A DNA stretch of 64,000 bases from Rhododendron vialii (lineage: Eukaryota; Streptophyta; Magnoliopsida; Ericales; Ericaceae). The stretch is from assembly GCF_030253575.1 (NCBI RefSeq), contig NC_080560.1, positions 40,223,001 to 40,287,000 on the forward strand, written 5' to 3'. Every line of letters begins with the position of its first letter. The stretch's first letter is position 1. Made by a program: the position numbers and the translations under genes. The notes below the pieces were generated by a model, which made no database searches, was not told the origin of the DNA, and saw only the letters and a program-made list of their open reading frames with translations. Below, piece by piece: positions 32,487 to 44,313 of the stretch.

Positions 32487-32971
32487 CTATGGACTTACCA
32501 TTTTCTTAATTAGCCTTCTATCGATTATCTTGTCGCTGTTACATATGGACTCTTTGAAAGATATGGAGACACTTGGCACATGGAGGCTTTAAAGAATCCA
32601 GTTGAGATATTGTCTGTAACTAGGAAACTTCTTGACTTGACGGGAGGATTTTTATTTCCTTACTGTTGCTCGCTGTTAAAGAGAAGAATGGGCATCTGTA
32701 GTGTAATTTTCCCATAGGATTTCAATGTCTCGCTTGTAGATATAATAGAAGCCTTACATTAGATCATCTTCTGAACTGATGGAAACAACAAGATGTGAGG
32801 TTGCTTTTGCTTTTTGACATGATATCTCCTGAAAACCTTGCAATAGTCATCTCTTCATCACTATTTTTCTTTAATATGCATTACTTTTCACACAAAAAAA
32901 AAACTATTTACTCTTTAGTATGTATGCCCATCTCTTCAACTTGCTTAAGCTTTCAGCAATTGGTTGTCCAG

Positions 32972-34475
32972 AATGGAAGGCATAAGTTCTTTGCCTCTGG
33001 ATTTGCACACTGCTGCCGATGGTGAGGATCCTTTTGGAGAGTCAAGGTGGATCGCCTGTAGAAAGTCTGGAAATTTTCATGTCTGGATTCAGACGAGAAA
33101 ATCAAAATCTACAGCAAGATGGTGCCAGGTTTTAACTTTAATTCTCACTATGTTTATCATTATGAAGTGGTAAAAAGATAAAAATCTCAGAAAGACTGCT
33201 GCAGCATTCTCTGATTCATGACTATAGACTGGATACCTAAATTTCAGTCCACTTCTGTAGGATTGCAGAGATTTTCATCAAGCTAAAGATGGAGATGGAT
33301 GGGTTGAACAATCTTCCCAACCGTTCTTTTTTGGAATTTTGCAGAAGGTAGAAAGCAATCCATAAAAGAGAGACAAACCGTGTTAAGCATTTCATTTATA
33401 GAAGTTTGTCATTCTTTGTTCATCGTGTTAATGTACTAATACTCTTTGATGAATCGAAAATTTTGCAGGTTGATGCACCTCGTGCATGTGTTTGCGCTGA
33501 TTAGCAAGTTATATGATGCAACTGAATGGTATATTTGTCAGGTAATCAATTTTCCTCCTGATAAACTGAATGGGAGTCTTTCGGGACTTCTTATTGTTCA
33601 AATTGAACCAATAGAGGAAATTAGAAACACCTACTGCATTACCAGTTGTAAACAATTACAGTAAGTGTATGTTTTGCTGACTGTCACAAGAAAATGGCGT
33701 GTTACAAGGAAACGCTAGTATTCCAGCGACTGCAAGTTCCGATGTATGTGCACATCTGGGTTGCAAATCGGTTAACATAGCTATCCAAAGTGATGCCCTA
33801 AATTTTCCTGATTTATTTTCTTAAAATTTCCCTCAGAGGGAAAAAAGAAACAAATTAATTTATGTGAGGGTGGAGCTTTGGTAGGACAAAATGTCAAAAG
33901 ATGCTCCCTCCTAATGCTCTTTTATATTTTATTCGAGTAATTTGTGGAATATTTCTCTGTTGAATGGATAAACAGTTCCGCCAAGCTAGCTCAAAACTGT
34001 GGTAAGATGATATCTTGGAAGTATATTTACAAGAATACAGATGTTTTCAGTGACTTCACACCAAGTGAAGGAAGTTGTGTCTATGTTGCACTTGCACATA
34101 CATTTCCATACTAGTTTATCATGTTGAAATTCTGGACACTTGTTACAGGGGATGAGATCTCCAGTCAATACTCACAAACCAAGCTTCCATGTGAACACGA
34201 GTTTCAAGGCAAAACATAACAATGGGAAGGGAACTAGCCCAGGGCGATCGAAGAGGAGCTTCAATGCCATCATCAATCATCATCATCTAATCTTGAAGAG
34301 AACATGACCGAGGAGAATTCTTTGAATGGTTACAGAATGCAAGTGCAAGCAGGCGTGTTTGACAATTTTGCTGGTAACACTCCAAGTGAGAGTCCATCTG
34401 CTACTGCCGAGGCTGGGAAATTCTGTAAGAGTTGGCAGCAGCAGGCGGAAGAAGGAAGGAAAGAAGCAATGGTGA
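32972..34475 (+). pseudogene. Decayed 3' half of a DNAJC14-like (Jiv90) J-protein gene
   Basis: Four exon-like blocks keep good splice borders: 32972-33128, 33261-33347, 33469-33541 and 34149-34475. Translated pieces include DGEDPFGESRWIACRKSGNF, RWCQ, DCRDFHQAKDGDGWVEQSSQ, VDAPRACVCAD, ATEWYICQ, THKPSFHVNTS, QAGVFDNF and a terminal KKQW. The cysteine-rich RWCQDC...HQAKDGDGWVE and ATEW-C pattern belongs to the Jiv90 domain of plant DNAJC14-type ER co-chaperones. The J domain and transmembrane region are absent. An inserted base after GCGCTGAT in block three gives TAG, and block four has two more frame changes. It is a dead gene piece that kept its introns, so it is not retro-derived. Confidence 0.75.
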
Positions 34476-36518
34476 GCTAAAGCTCCACTCTTTTAAGCCG
34501 CAAAAGTAGCCTCATAGACTTGGATGAAGGCCTGTTGTGCTTTTCATAGTAGAGCGAGGGAAATATAATTTGCCAATTATTCGGCAGTATTGAGGTTTCC
34601 TTGAGCCTACATTACACAGGGTTTGTAATTGTATAGACTTTTTTTCCTTTCCCTGAAAGTATACACAAGACGTTTGTATCGGTTTGAAGGAGAATGTACC
34701 GGTTTGAAGGAGAATGCCGACAAGTTATGGCTCGATTGCTCCTCCGATGACCTTAACGTGATCTCCTTTTTTCCCTTCAACAGACAGTTTTGAAACAAAT
34801 ATGAGAACAACCCATCCATTTCGATTCTATCTGCTAGCTATTTTAGGTATATTTAAACGAAACATCAATTGGAGTAGTCTTTTATCTTCTCCCGACAACA
34901 AATCTCGATCCCCAGATCTGCTACGTTCACAAGTTCGTTTGTTTTCTATGTCTGAACTTGAATCTGTGCGTAGTAGGTGGTGAGTGTATATCAATTGCTG
35001 ACTTCAACTCGAAAAAAGAAGAAGAGGGTTTAGAAGGTTTATTTCGAACGATATTCACCAAATAGCGATGAGTTGTTGTGATATTTTCTTAATAGGTATT
35101 GTTTACTTGAAGTGATATTTTGTTTGCCTTTTCCTGAATTTTTTTGGGATTAAGATCAATGAGAAGGACTAAAAAAAGTATAGATGTATGGTCGTAGTTG
35201 GAAAGTTCAGATAATACGACATTAAAGACAAATACTTTAAAATGTATTTTCTTCTTTAGTTAACTTTTTTTTATACTTGTAGTCTTAATTTTTACTCTCT
35301 AGATTCATATCCCAAAAACTTGACGCAAATCCAAAGTAAATTTAGAAAAGAGAAACAAAATACCGAAAACTTGATTTAGGCCAAAGGACCCCTAACACTC
35401 AGTCTATTAGTACTTTTTCTGTGTTTTCGTGCTTATACCCCATATATATTCCCATCAATAAGGTCAGGGTAGACTGTTAGAGACCGAATCTTTGGCATTG
35501 ATTTTTTAAGTAATCTCGTTCTCCCCATGTATATTTAGTGTTTGCGACAAAATTTAGTGTTCGGACCCATTAAAAATCTTGGTAATTTTGTTTTTACCGT
35601 AATAATCCCTCAGAACTCTAAGAGAGTTTTGTACGTACTCCCTCTTTATGGGATTCCTTTGTCTGCCACTGTCGTCAGTTCAGTTTAAATCGCTTTATAG
35701 GCTGAGTTTTAACCATTGGACCACTAGCTAGAACCTGTTTGACGTTTTTATGAGAATTCAATAGGGGTAGTATTGGATAAGTCATCTTATAATCTTGTTA
35801 TCTATCCAGGAATTGCATGTACGTAGAAGCTAGGCAGAAGCTATGGCTGGCTGGGCGTGATGATTCAGGTTCATCTGAGAAGTCCACGAATGATTTCCCT
35901 ACCTTCAATGCTGAGAATATATATGCAGATTGAACAATATGAAAGCTATCTATATATTCCAGGTTTTTTTGTACACCACCTCCCTGCAATTTTTTCGTTG
36001 GGCTTTTCAAAATGGACCCCATCAACCTTTGTAGTTTCAATTAATACATGTTATACTTATCAAAAAAAAAGAGAGAGTTCCCAATACATGAGTTATGACA
36101 GTAAATAGGATAGGACCTTCAGCAAATTTTTATGGGATTAGATTAGATTTGTTGTATCTGCAACTCTCTTAGTCGTCCGTAATATGATTTCTATGAACTG
36201 GTGATTGTTTAATTTCATCCACATCCACAACCACAACCAACCGGAAATAGAATAGCAGTAAAGCAATAATATGTAAGATATCTTCCGCGGAGTTTGATAG
36301 AGGGAATCAGGGAAAAGGATTGTATTGTAGTAGCTAGCTGGCTTGAGACAACAATGTTGAATTTCGATTGGTAACCACTGAATCGTATCGTATGTACTTG
36401 CTTTTTATGTATTTTCACTACTTTAATCATAACATAATTTTCTTAATTGTTTGCTCAGTTGTCTAGCGAAACCATTTGTAGATTGATGCTAAAACCTGAG
36501 GTCTTTTTGTTTTTGCAG
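34476..36518. other. Intergenic DNA, no gene recognised
   Basis: The first 150-200 bases resemble a 3' UTR of the Jiv90 gene. The rest is AT-rich with no coding signal I trust. A short duplication GTACCGGTTTGAAGGAGAATG occurs near 34680-34715. Confidence 0.5.
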
Positions 36519-37375
36519 TCGAACATTTATGTCTATCATTGGTGGCCGGGGGTTATTGCCGGAATTTTGGGATTTACTGGCTTGACTGGATTTGTCTTCT
36601 ATTATTTCCTTGTCATGGCATGGCAATTACTACTTCAATAGGACTCATGGCAAAGGCTGGGTTTACAATCCATTCATACATACTTTGATTCGTGGAGCTA
36701 GCCAGATTTTATTTGACGGCATTCTTTCTGGGTGGGCTTATGGTACACATCTCGATCATTTTTTAGTTACTTATTGATTGATTGTTTCATGTGATGTTCT
36801 CCTGATCATTCTTGCTTGGCAGACGTACTGATTTGCCTCATGCGCAGACTTCCTCGAGTTTTCTTTTGCTCAAGAGTACTTAAGTTGTATTTGGTCACCT
36901 TGATATTATGGATTAAATAATAATAATAATATCGTTCTAATTAATTTGCTCTTAGTCTTCCCACTATTCTTGCCCTCAATCTCTACTGTCCTCCATGTAC
37001 GTGCTGGTAGTTAATGCTTTCCAATGGACATGGCCAAACTATCTCATCTCTCAAAACTCATTCTCAGCTCAAGTTGAAAATTAAGCATTGAGCTTAAAGT
37101 GTAGCTGAAGTGGTTGCGAATTCACCTTTTACCTTTGAGGTTCTTACTACCATAGTCATTTATCTACATGTTCTGCATTGGAAGATGCAGTCTAAAATTG
37201 TCTTGGTCCTCTTGGACCCAACCCCTAACTTTTCGGAGAGTTATTAGTTGTGATGATGCAAGTGGAATAATACATCATTTTTTTTTCTTTCTGTGTATTA
37301 ACTGGCTGACACTGTTCTTTTTTTTTTTTGCAGTCAGTTGTGCTGTTTTGGACGTATCCTCTTTTGTTTTTGTAA
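36519..37375 (+). pseudogene. EMC6: EMC6 pseudogene (ER membrane protein complex subunit 6), exons 2 and 3
   Basis: After an acceptor TTTTTGCAG, block 36519-36742 encodes, in two frames, RTFMSIIGG and GVIAGILGFTGLTGFVFYY, then MAKAGFTIHSY-like text in a shifted frame, ending before a GT donor. After an intron of about 590 bases, 37334-37375 reads SVVLFWTY. These match the conserved hydrophobic core and C-terminus of EMC6, a small ER membrane insertase-complex subunit. Lesions: a frameshift at the GGTGGCC site, a duplicated TGGCA/ATGGCA word causing a second shift, and a stop in the C-terminus. Exon 1 was not found. Retained introns show decay of a genomic copy, not a processed copy. Confidence 0.75.
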
Positions 37376-39600
37376 GAGTATTCATTTTAATTGTAAACCA
37401 CAATAAGAATGTGTAGGTGCAAGCCCCATTTATCTTGACAATGTGAAAATTTTAGCATTTTCTGACATCTCTAAAACAAACGTCAATTTACCATCGAAAG
37501 GTTGTAGAAATCAGGTCATCTAGTCATTGGATTAGTTATATCTTTATGGTTTTGTAAATGAGGTTGGACTTTTCCTATTTGTATTGGTTTTTGATTATCA
37601 AATGTCGTGTGTGTACTACACACATGCTCCAAGGGTAGGGCATCAATACATGTTGCTTCTGGTTGAGCAAGTTGTACTGCTCTGGAACTTAACGAAACAT
37701 GCTCATAACATAGCATCAGAATTATCCACTAACTGGTTGCATCAGAGCTGCTGATTTTTTCCTGATACTGCATTTCTTAGCAAATTTTGAAGTCTCTGGA
37801 AAAAATCTGGCCTGCCATTTTATGTGAAGTCTTGAAGCCTGAGAAAATTTATTTTTCACTTTAACGCTAATTGTTATGCTACACTGCCACTTTCCTTGAC
37901 ATGTCTAAAGATTTGCTTATGACATTGTGCATATATTCTGAGGAGAGAACTGCCACATCTTGCCCGGAATAGAGGAGACGATGCTGTCTCTACTGGCTGC
38001 AGATTAATGTGTTCAACTTCAAAAATTTGCCACGCTTCTTGTAGCTTGAAGATGGGGCAGCCTTCTCGGATTTGGTCAACTTGTGTTTGTATTGACTTTT
38101 AGTCATTGAAGCATTCATATTCTGTTTCTACAATGATTGTCTGGCTGGAGACAAAATATTGTAAGTTTTGATTTACGAACTTGGGGAAAGCCAAGCATAA
38201 TCAACGTTAGTTGTGTCAGTCTTTTAGTTTCATAGGTGATGAAGTATGGCGTAAGCAAAGTGGACAAATGTTCTTATAGCTCAAAGTACTGATTGTACCA
38301 TTTCCCTTTACTCTTCTGTGGTAGTCTAATGTTTGTTCTAGTTCCTTCCCATGCTTCCTCAGCTCCAACTTTCTTTCTTTTTTCAAAATAAAACTATACA
38401 CCATGGAACAACTGAGTTTGAACTTTTGTCGAATGACCGAGCGATCATCCTAACTGGAAACTGGGATGATTTCACTAAATCGCATTTTTGTCAAAAAATG
38501 AAACCATTATTGCAATGGGTATAATACAAGTAGTCAAATAACGTCATGTTTTGTAAACATGACTTTATCTTGATGTCATGAATTCAATATAGTGCTGGGA
38601 CATGCTTTTGACACGGGCAATGAAATTGCACTTGTAATAAATACCTATATATAGAAACTTCATGAGATAAATTTTTTTTTTTTTTTTTATCACAATATCG
38701 GTTTGAAGCTAATGAGAATACATGTAAGTATAACCCCTTAACTAGGGATTGAATTCACCTTTCTCTATTCTATACAATAGTAGTCATAAGAATTACTAAT
38801 TAATTAAATACCACGTACACTCTGACTATCTGCAAATTACATCATGAACAAGGTGAACTTCTGCTAGCTAGCTGGAGCAATATGCTTCATGGGTTCAAAG
38901 AAGAATATTATATCGTGGAAGTTTGTCCTTTCTATGGCATATGCCTTTTGAAATGTCACGCCAGTGGACTTTAAATGAAAGTAGTACTACAAAAGAACTG
39001 ACATATATAGAAGTGCCGGGAATTGGTTCAACATTCTTCCCAAGCCTTCCATGCATGCATGGTCAGTGATCACCCCATGCAGCTGGACCAATTTTGATCA
39101 TGATAATTAAGTTGCTCTCAAATCCTTGTGCATGCAGTACTCCGGCCAAGATCAGTTGATAGGCATTGGATGGGTTTTAATTAATTAATTTATAGGAAAA
39201 CACATGGAATGGAATATTGTAAAGAGATGGATTTCCATGCATTAATATATATATGCCTTAAATTATCAGGTCAATCATGGAAATATATTGCCGCGAGAAG
39301 GAAAGGATAGAATCAATGCAAGAAAGAAAGCCTTGCGATTTGAAAAAAGAAAGACGACAGACAAATTAATCTCAGTTCCGAAACAAGAACCAATCAAATA
39401 TATATCCCAAAAAAACAATACTTGATACTATTGAACAAAACCAAATTAATTAATCTACGAATGAACAAAACCAATCAAATTAATATCCCAAAAAACTCTC
39501 CGACTACTTATTTCATCAATACTTGTTACTACTTATCAACAATACTACTTACTACTATTGGCTATACCAATAGCATACTACTCCAGTAAACATTTGCATA
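37376..39600. other. Intergenic AT-rich DNA, nothing recognised
   Basis: Only short frames without family signal. Contains a 17-base T run near 38672 and CATGCATGCATGG near 39050. No gene or RNA supported. Confidence 0.5.
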
Positions 39601-40305
39601 CTATACTCCACTACATACTACAGTACTACTGTAAACATTAACGTCGACGACTAGTATACCACATCTGTGCATGCCCTTGTTAGTACGTATATTGTTGCGC
39701 ACGATATTCCCAATAGTCAACGATGTTGCGGGTAACAATTTCTTTCCATTGGATTTATACTTTGGGCGTTGTAAGCCTGGTAGACCTTAGAGCTAGGAAC
39801 CAAGTCGTCATTGATTGGAATCCATCCCTCTTACTAAGGAAACCCCATTGAAAGATGATTCCCACTGGCAATACGTTAGGGGCGCAATGACAAATTCTGC
39901 ACGATTCTTGATCGATTCCGCACGATTTTCGATCGAGACTGATTCCCTGATATTATAGAGACGAATCACCAATTCCGCACGATTCTTGATCGAGACCGAT
40001 TACTACACACTACATACGTACTACGCTACTACTGTAAACATTAACGACGACTAGTTTAGAACAATGGTAGTGTGTCAGCTAATCCTCCTCCAGGCGCCCG
40101 TAACATTACTACTATATTGTTGCGATCCCAATGAACGACGTAGCGGGTCACAGGGCGCCATGTCAATTTCCACACGATTCTTGACACCATTTGCCGGCGG
40201 GGATCCTGAACATTATGGAGATGATTTACAATTTGCCACATTGGTACTCCAACGTGCGCAACCGCGTACAAAGCCCAAAGTAGTCGTGCTGTCGAATGGG
40301 GATGC
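39600..40305 (-). pseudogene. Distal part of a minus-strand F-box-like gene, broken and partly repeated
   Basis: Read on the minus strand, 40271-40056 gives LYAVAHVGVPMWQIVNHL, QDPRRQMVSRIV and RPVTRYVVHWDRNN. This aligns with a second copy near 45060-44930 (AHFREPIWRTV, QDPRRVSVSKIV, RGVTH), so it is once-coding DNA. The start of the gene lies at 42999-42840 beyond two insertions. 39600-39990 is a more degenerate repeat of the same stretch (shared TACTGTAAACATTAACG and GATTCTTGATCGA words). The family of this C-terminal part is not recognised. Confidence 0.5.
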
Positions 40306-40496
40306 TGTTAGAATAAGTAATTTGTAATCTTCTAGAATAATGTAGAATGAGTATTTAAATATCTAAGTTTAAAATAATTAGAAGTGTGTAGAAGTAATAA
40401 TTACACTAGAAGATATTTGTATGGGTAGGACTAGATAATTTTAGAAGAAGCTTTGTAATTAAGCACATGGGTTAAACTAGAAAAATCTAGAAGTTA

Positions 40497-40746
40497 GAGC
40501 ATCCGCAATGTAATAATTAAAAGTAAATAATCAAAACTTGCCACGTCACCTTTTGATTATTCATTTAGAAGGTTGCTAAAGTTAGCAATGTAAAGTCTCA
40601 CATTGTTACTTTTAATTATTCGAATGCCCAAATTTGATTATTGGTTAGGAGGTTGGTAACTTTGATTATTACAATGTGAGCACTTTTTAAAGCACACATT
40701 GCTAACTTTAGCAATCTTTTAATTGATTCTTACATTGTGGATGCTC
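40497..40746. mobile_element. Tourist/Harbinger-like MITE, 250 bp, TTA duplication
   Basis: Inverted ends GAGCATCC(G/A)CAATGTAA, flanked by TTA at 40494-40496 and 40747-40749. Inner words (TTGCTAA...TTAGCAA) are also mirrored. Nested in the solo LTR. Confidence 0.88.
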
Positions 40747-40763
40747 TTAGGAGATCCTTGTAT

Positions 40764-41825
40764 GGCCATCCACAGTGATATAATCAAAATAGGATAATCA
40801 AAAGTTGACACATCAGCTTTTGATTATTCATTTAAGAAGTTGTTAAGCTTAATAATGTTGAGGTTCACAATGGTCACTTCTAGTCCATAACCAAAATAAG
40901 AAGTCCACTACAATTTCACACAATCTATCTCTCCCCCTCTGTTTTCCATCATTCACTTTCCTCCATTATGTTTTTTTTTTGGGCAAAAATATATCGAACA
41001 TATGGTGTTCTTCGTAGTGTTATTTATCAAAACAACACAAACTTTTTTTTCCTTCCTATTCTTGTAGCCTATATCACAAATCCACCACTCTCTTAATCTT
41101 TCAAAAAAAATCAGATGTGTTTTTGAAATTGGAAAATAATGCAAGGTTCTTCCTCTTCTTTTTTTTTGCAAGGTTCTTCATTTACTAAACTATAAGGGGA
41201 GGAACAAAAAAGAATAACCACTTTTTAGTCGAAAAATTTATTTATTTTGCTAAAAAGTAATTATTTCTCAAAATACTTGGGTAAAAGTAAAAAAAAATAT
41301 TTTTCCGATTTCTCTCGTCGAGATGAATCAATAACCCATAAAAGTTTGGCACAAAATTAACAAATGCGAAAAAAATCAAATAAAGACAATTTTTCAGATT
41401 TAAGTTAAGTTCATAAGAATGCAGTCTAAAATAGAAACGGAAAAGAATAGTAAAATACCGTAATCTGGCAACGATGGGTTAAATTATAGATGATCGAGAA
41501 ATATGAGCTTCACTTTTGGAAGAAAAGAAAGAGAAACAGTTTGTGGTTGAAGTGAAAAAGATATAGAGCAGGTGAAGAAGAGAAGAAGAAAATACTAGTT
41601 GAAATACGCGTGTATATAAATTTTGGAACCAATTAACTTATGTGGTGTGGGATTCACAAATTTTGATTATTGAAAAAGGTTGCTAGTTTTGGTTATCCAA
41701 AGCCTAAAATTTGGTTATTTCTAAGAATGTTGTTAAGTTTGATTATACCATTGTGAGCCATTTTTTACACTAATATTGTTAACTTTAACAACAATTGACT
41801 TTTGATTATACCACTGTGGATGGCC
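40764..41825. mobile_element. Harbinger-like non-autonomous element, about 1.06 kb
   Basis: Ends GGCCATCCACAGTG and CACTGTGGATGGCC are inverted copies, with subterminal TATAATCAAAA / TTTTGATTATA. Flanks TAT and TAA are a weak 3-bp duplication. The middle carries AT-rich non-coding DNA with poly-T runs. Subterminal words resemble the 250-bp MITE next to it. Confidence 0.75.
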
Positions 41826-42043
41826 TAATGCACATGTGCTTATCTCTAGCTAGACAATTCTAGAGAATTCTATGTTGGTGGAAGCTCTATAAATAGAGCC
41901 TTGTTGTACTCACTTTGATACAATGAAAATCTAATTAAAGCCTTTCATAATTTGTCTTTATAACACCTCTCACCCATACTTTCTTTATAAATCCCACTCT
42001 CTTGTCCAATTTACTTCAAAATCTAACTAAGCACCCCAACAGA

Positions 42044-42461
42044 TAGGGGTGTGCACGGGTCAGGCGGGTCGGGTTTGACCCGTACCCACCACCCGACCCG
42101 ACCATGTCGGGTTGGAAATTTCTTGAACCGAAGCCGGACCAAGTACCTAGGAGAACCGCCCGAAAACCGATTCTTTTCGTCGGTTCGGGGTCGGTCGGGT
42201 TGGGCCAATGGAGCCAGAAAATACATATCGGAGAGAGGAGGACATGAAAATGCAGAAAATCCAGTCTGGAGTAGTCACATAACCAGTCACCATAATCCCT
42301 CAAAACTAAAAAAAAAAACACCCCAAAAAAAATTACGAGAGAGAGGGAGCAAGACAGACAGATCCATTCCGATTCGAAGTATAAGTGTGAGATTTACCAA
42401 TTTCGGGATCTGGAGATGGTGGAGTAGTGGATGCCGGCGTCGCGAGAGAGAGAGAGAGCAG

Positions 42462-42499
<38 letters not shown>

Positions 42500-42833
42500 G
42501 TGGTGCGGCGCCGGAGGCTCACGGTGGAACTGGAGGTGGGAATCCCACCGTGGGATGGTGCGGCGGCAACACCATTTTTAGATCAGGAGTGTTTTTATTT
42601 TTTCAGAAAGTGTGTTGTTCCCCTTTTGTACTAGGGCAGATATACGTATATTAAAATGGTCGGGTCGGGTCAGACCCGACAGGTAAACCCCATATAAACC
42701 CGAAATCCGAACCGAAAACAGTTTTTTCAATGGAAATCAAACCGTACCCTCCCGAGGTAGTGATTCGAGCCCGTCCATGACCCTTCGGGTCGGGGTCGGG
42801 TTTACGGACCCGTGGGTTTTTTGCATAGGCCTA
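42044..42833. mobile_element. hAT-like non-autonomous element, 790 bp, 8-bp duplication
   Basis: Starts TAGGGGTGTGCACGGGTC and ends GACCCGTGGG...CATAGGCCTA. Flanks CCAACAGA (42036-42043) and CCAACAGG (42834-42841) form an 8-bp duplication with one mismatch. Both sides are rich in GGTCGGGT / ACCCGACC words, a common plant element type. The centre carries a GA microsatellite. It landed exactly across the right end of the solo LTR. Confidence 0.85.
42443..42496. repeat. (GA)n microsatellite
   Basis: Two GA runs (42443-42458 and 42465-42496) separated by CAGGACA. They create artefactual Arg-Glu frames. Confidence 0.95.
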
Positions 42834-42839
42834 CCAACA

Positions 42840-42999
42840 GGTGCCTCTCCTGGGTTCCTGGCCCTTGCATCAACGAAATGGCCATGTCCCATCTTGTATT
42901 AACGGCTTGTGCCCGAATCTGTAATCGATGGGGCAATGACTGAAAGATTCTCCGGACGATTTCATCCGACAGGTCAAGCATATCACGGGGATCAGCCAT
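42840..42999 (-). pseudogene. 5' part of the minus-strand F-box-like gene
   Basis: The ATG on the minus strand at 42999 starts MADPRDMLDLSDEIVRRIFQ and continues SLPHRLQIRAQAVNTRW and MAISLMQGPGTQ. This is an F-box pattern (LSDEIVRRIFQSLP...LRAQ.V..RW) of a kind different from the + strand array. Coding similarity continues at 40305 after removal of the solo LTR and hAT element, so the gene was split by these insertions. A sister copy starts at 45247. Upstream DNA (43000-43260) is shared with 45250-45500, including GA runs and GAATTTTATGGAGGG, and is probably its promoter/leader. Confidence 0.6.
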
Positions 43000-43430
43000 A
43001 GACCAAGAAGCTCAAGAAAGGATAATTTTATTTCTGAAGATAACCAAGAAATTTATATGAGGGATTTTAGTGACAGAGAGAGAGAGGGGGGGAGGGAGGG
43101 AGAGGGGAGGGAGAGAAAGAATGTATAGGGTGTATGTGTAGAGAGAGAGCGAGGAATTTTATGGAGGGTGGGCTCTGTAGTTGATTTTTAGAGAGGGAAG
43201 AAAGGGGTTGATTTTTAGAGAGGGAAGAAAGGAATCGTTGGAAGGCGTTTTAAAAAAGGGTTAATTTTACAAAATAGTCTCTCTAGTTTGCGTATATTTT
43301 ATTTTTAATTTTACAAAGACAAACTCATATCTAATTTCTTTTTCACCTTAATTATTTTTCTTTGATTTCCTAATAAAAGTAAATTAGAGAAATTAAAAAT
43401 ATTATTTTAGAATACAATACAGATAATGTT
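43000..43430 (-). promoter_or_regulatory. GA-rich upstream region of the minus-strand F-box-like gene
   Basis: Shared with 45250-45500 upstream of the sister copy. Contains GAGAGAGAGG/GGGAGG runs and a 32-base direct duplication (TTGATTTTTAGAGAGGGAAG at 43181 and 43208). A regulatory role is inferred from position only. Confidence 0.4.
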
Positions 43431-43599
43431 GTGAAATTTGAAAAGCATTCCGACAAGTTAAATAACTTTGTATTGGGTTTTTTCTTTCAATTGATTCATC
43501 TTGATTTTTACAATCCCATTATGTTCTTTTTTACGCGATTAGAAAAAAGAAAGATGTTTCATAACAGGATTAGAAAAATATGTCATCAGAACTTTTTCC

Positions 43600-43977
43600 T
43601 TGTTCATCAAAAAAAACTTTCTGAAAAAATATTCACGTCCACTCCTATGAAAGATGCGTTTGAGGGCACGCAAATGTTTTAGAAAATGTCTGAGTAAAGA
43701 TCGGTCTCCGAATTGGGCGAGAGGGGTGCCATAAAACCCTTCTCTTCTCGTAACCTAGCTCCCGAACCTCAGATATCGAAGGTGACAACGGTCCAGTCTA
43801 CAAGACTTTTTCAAATCAAACAACATAACAAACGTTTCAAATTCGGCTCCTTGGTTATTTTACCGCTAAAATCCGAGTAGCGACTTTGAATTGTAGCATT
43901 AAAAAAGGGCGCACCGAATTTTATACATAGATAAATTTTCAGGGTCTTCTGCCCACAGTGGCGACTCTGCTGGGGAC
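43600..43977 (+). mobile_element. Ogre/Tat-like LTR end and primer-binding site (relic)
   Basis: The text GGGCGCACCGAATTTT...GGGTCTTCTGCCCACA followed by TGGCGACTCTGCTGGGGAC (43959-43977) matches the layout of an Ogre-type 5' LTR end plus its tRNA-Arg-like primer-binding site. The LTR start and the rest of the element were not identified. 43978-44313 is probably leader sequence of the same relic. Confidence 0.5.
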
Positions 43978-44313
43978 TCATTGCATTGATTGGTTGTTGG
44001 AAATTAATACATAAATGAACAATCTTTTAAAAGTCTGTCAAAACAATACGCTCCGCGCTGTTGAAGAACGGAATGGTAACGTAACAGGATCTCATGTCCG
44101 AGCAATTCGAACTGGGGCTTTTACCATTGTTCATTTGTGTAGTTTCCTCCAAGTATCGATTAATAAAAGTAGGCCAAGCTTAAAAAGGCATTTTTCAAAA
44201 CACTACGTTTCTCTCTCACTAGATCATTCTTCGGCATTTCACATTTGCATCGATGTTAGCTAGCCCCGTTGAGGTGTTTTGGATAACCGACACAATTTAT
44301 TGGAGCCTGGGGT

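Larger units (their letters stand above)
40306..42041 (+). mobile_element. Solo copia-type LTR enlarged by two MITEs, GATGC duplication
   Basis: Starts TGTTAGAATAAG and ends CACCCCAACA, with GATGC on the left at 40301-40305. On the right the duplication is split by the hAT element: GA remains at 42042-42043 and the copy GGTGC (one change) is at 42840-42844. A TATA box (CTATAAATAG near 41887) supports + orientation. Subtracting the two Harbinger-like inserts leaves about 420 bp, a normal copia LTR size. Confidence 0.7.

Noticed and set aside
42051..42654. Three overlapping frames of 67-176 codons in GC/GA-rich DNA
   Set aside because: They read through the hAT element's GGTCGGGT words and its GA microsatellite in several frames at once.
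43959..43977. Possible tRNA-like sequence TGGCGACTCTGCTGGGGAC
   Set aside because: It is only a primer-binding-site match; no cloverleaf can be formed around it. I saw no convincing tRNA or rRNA in the window.
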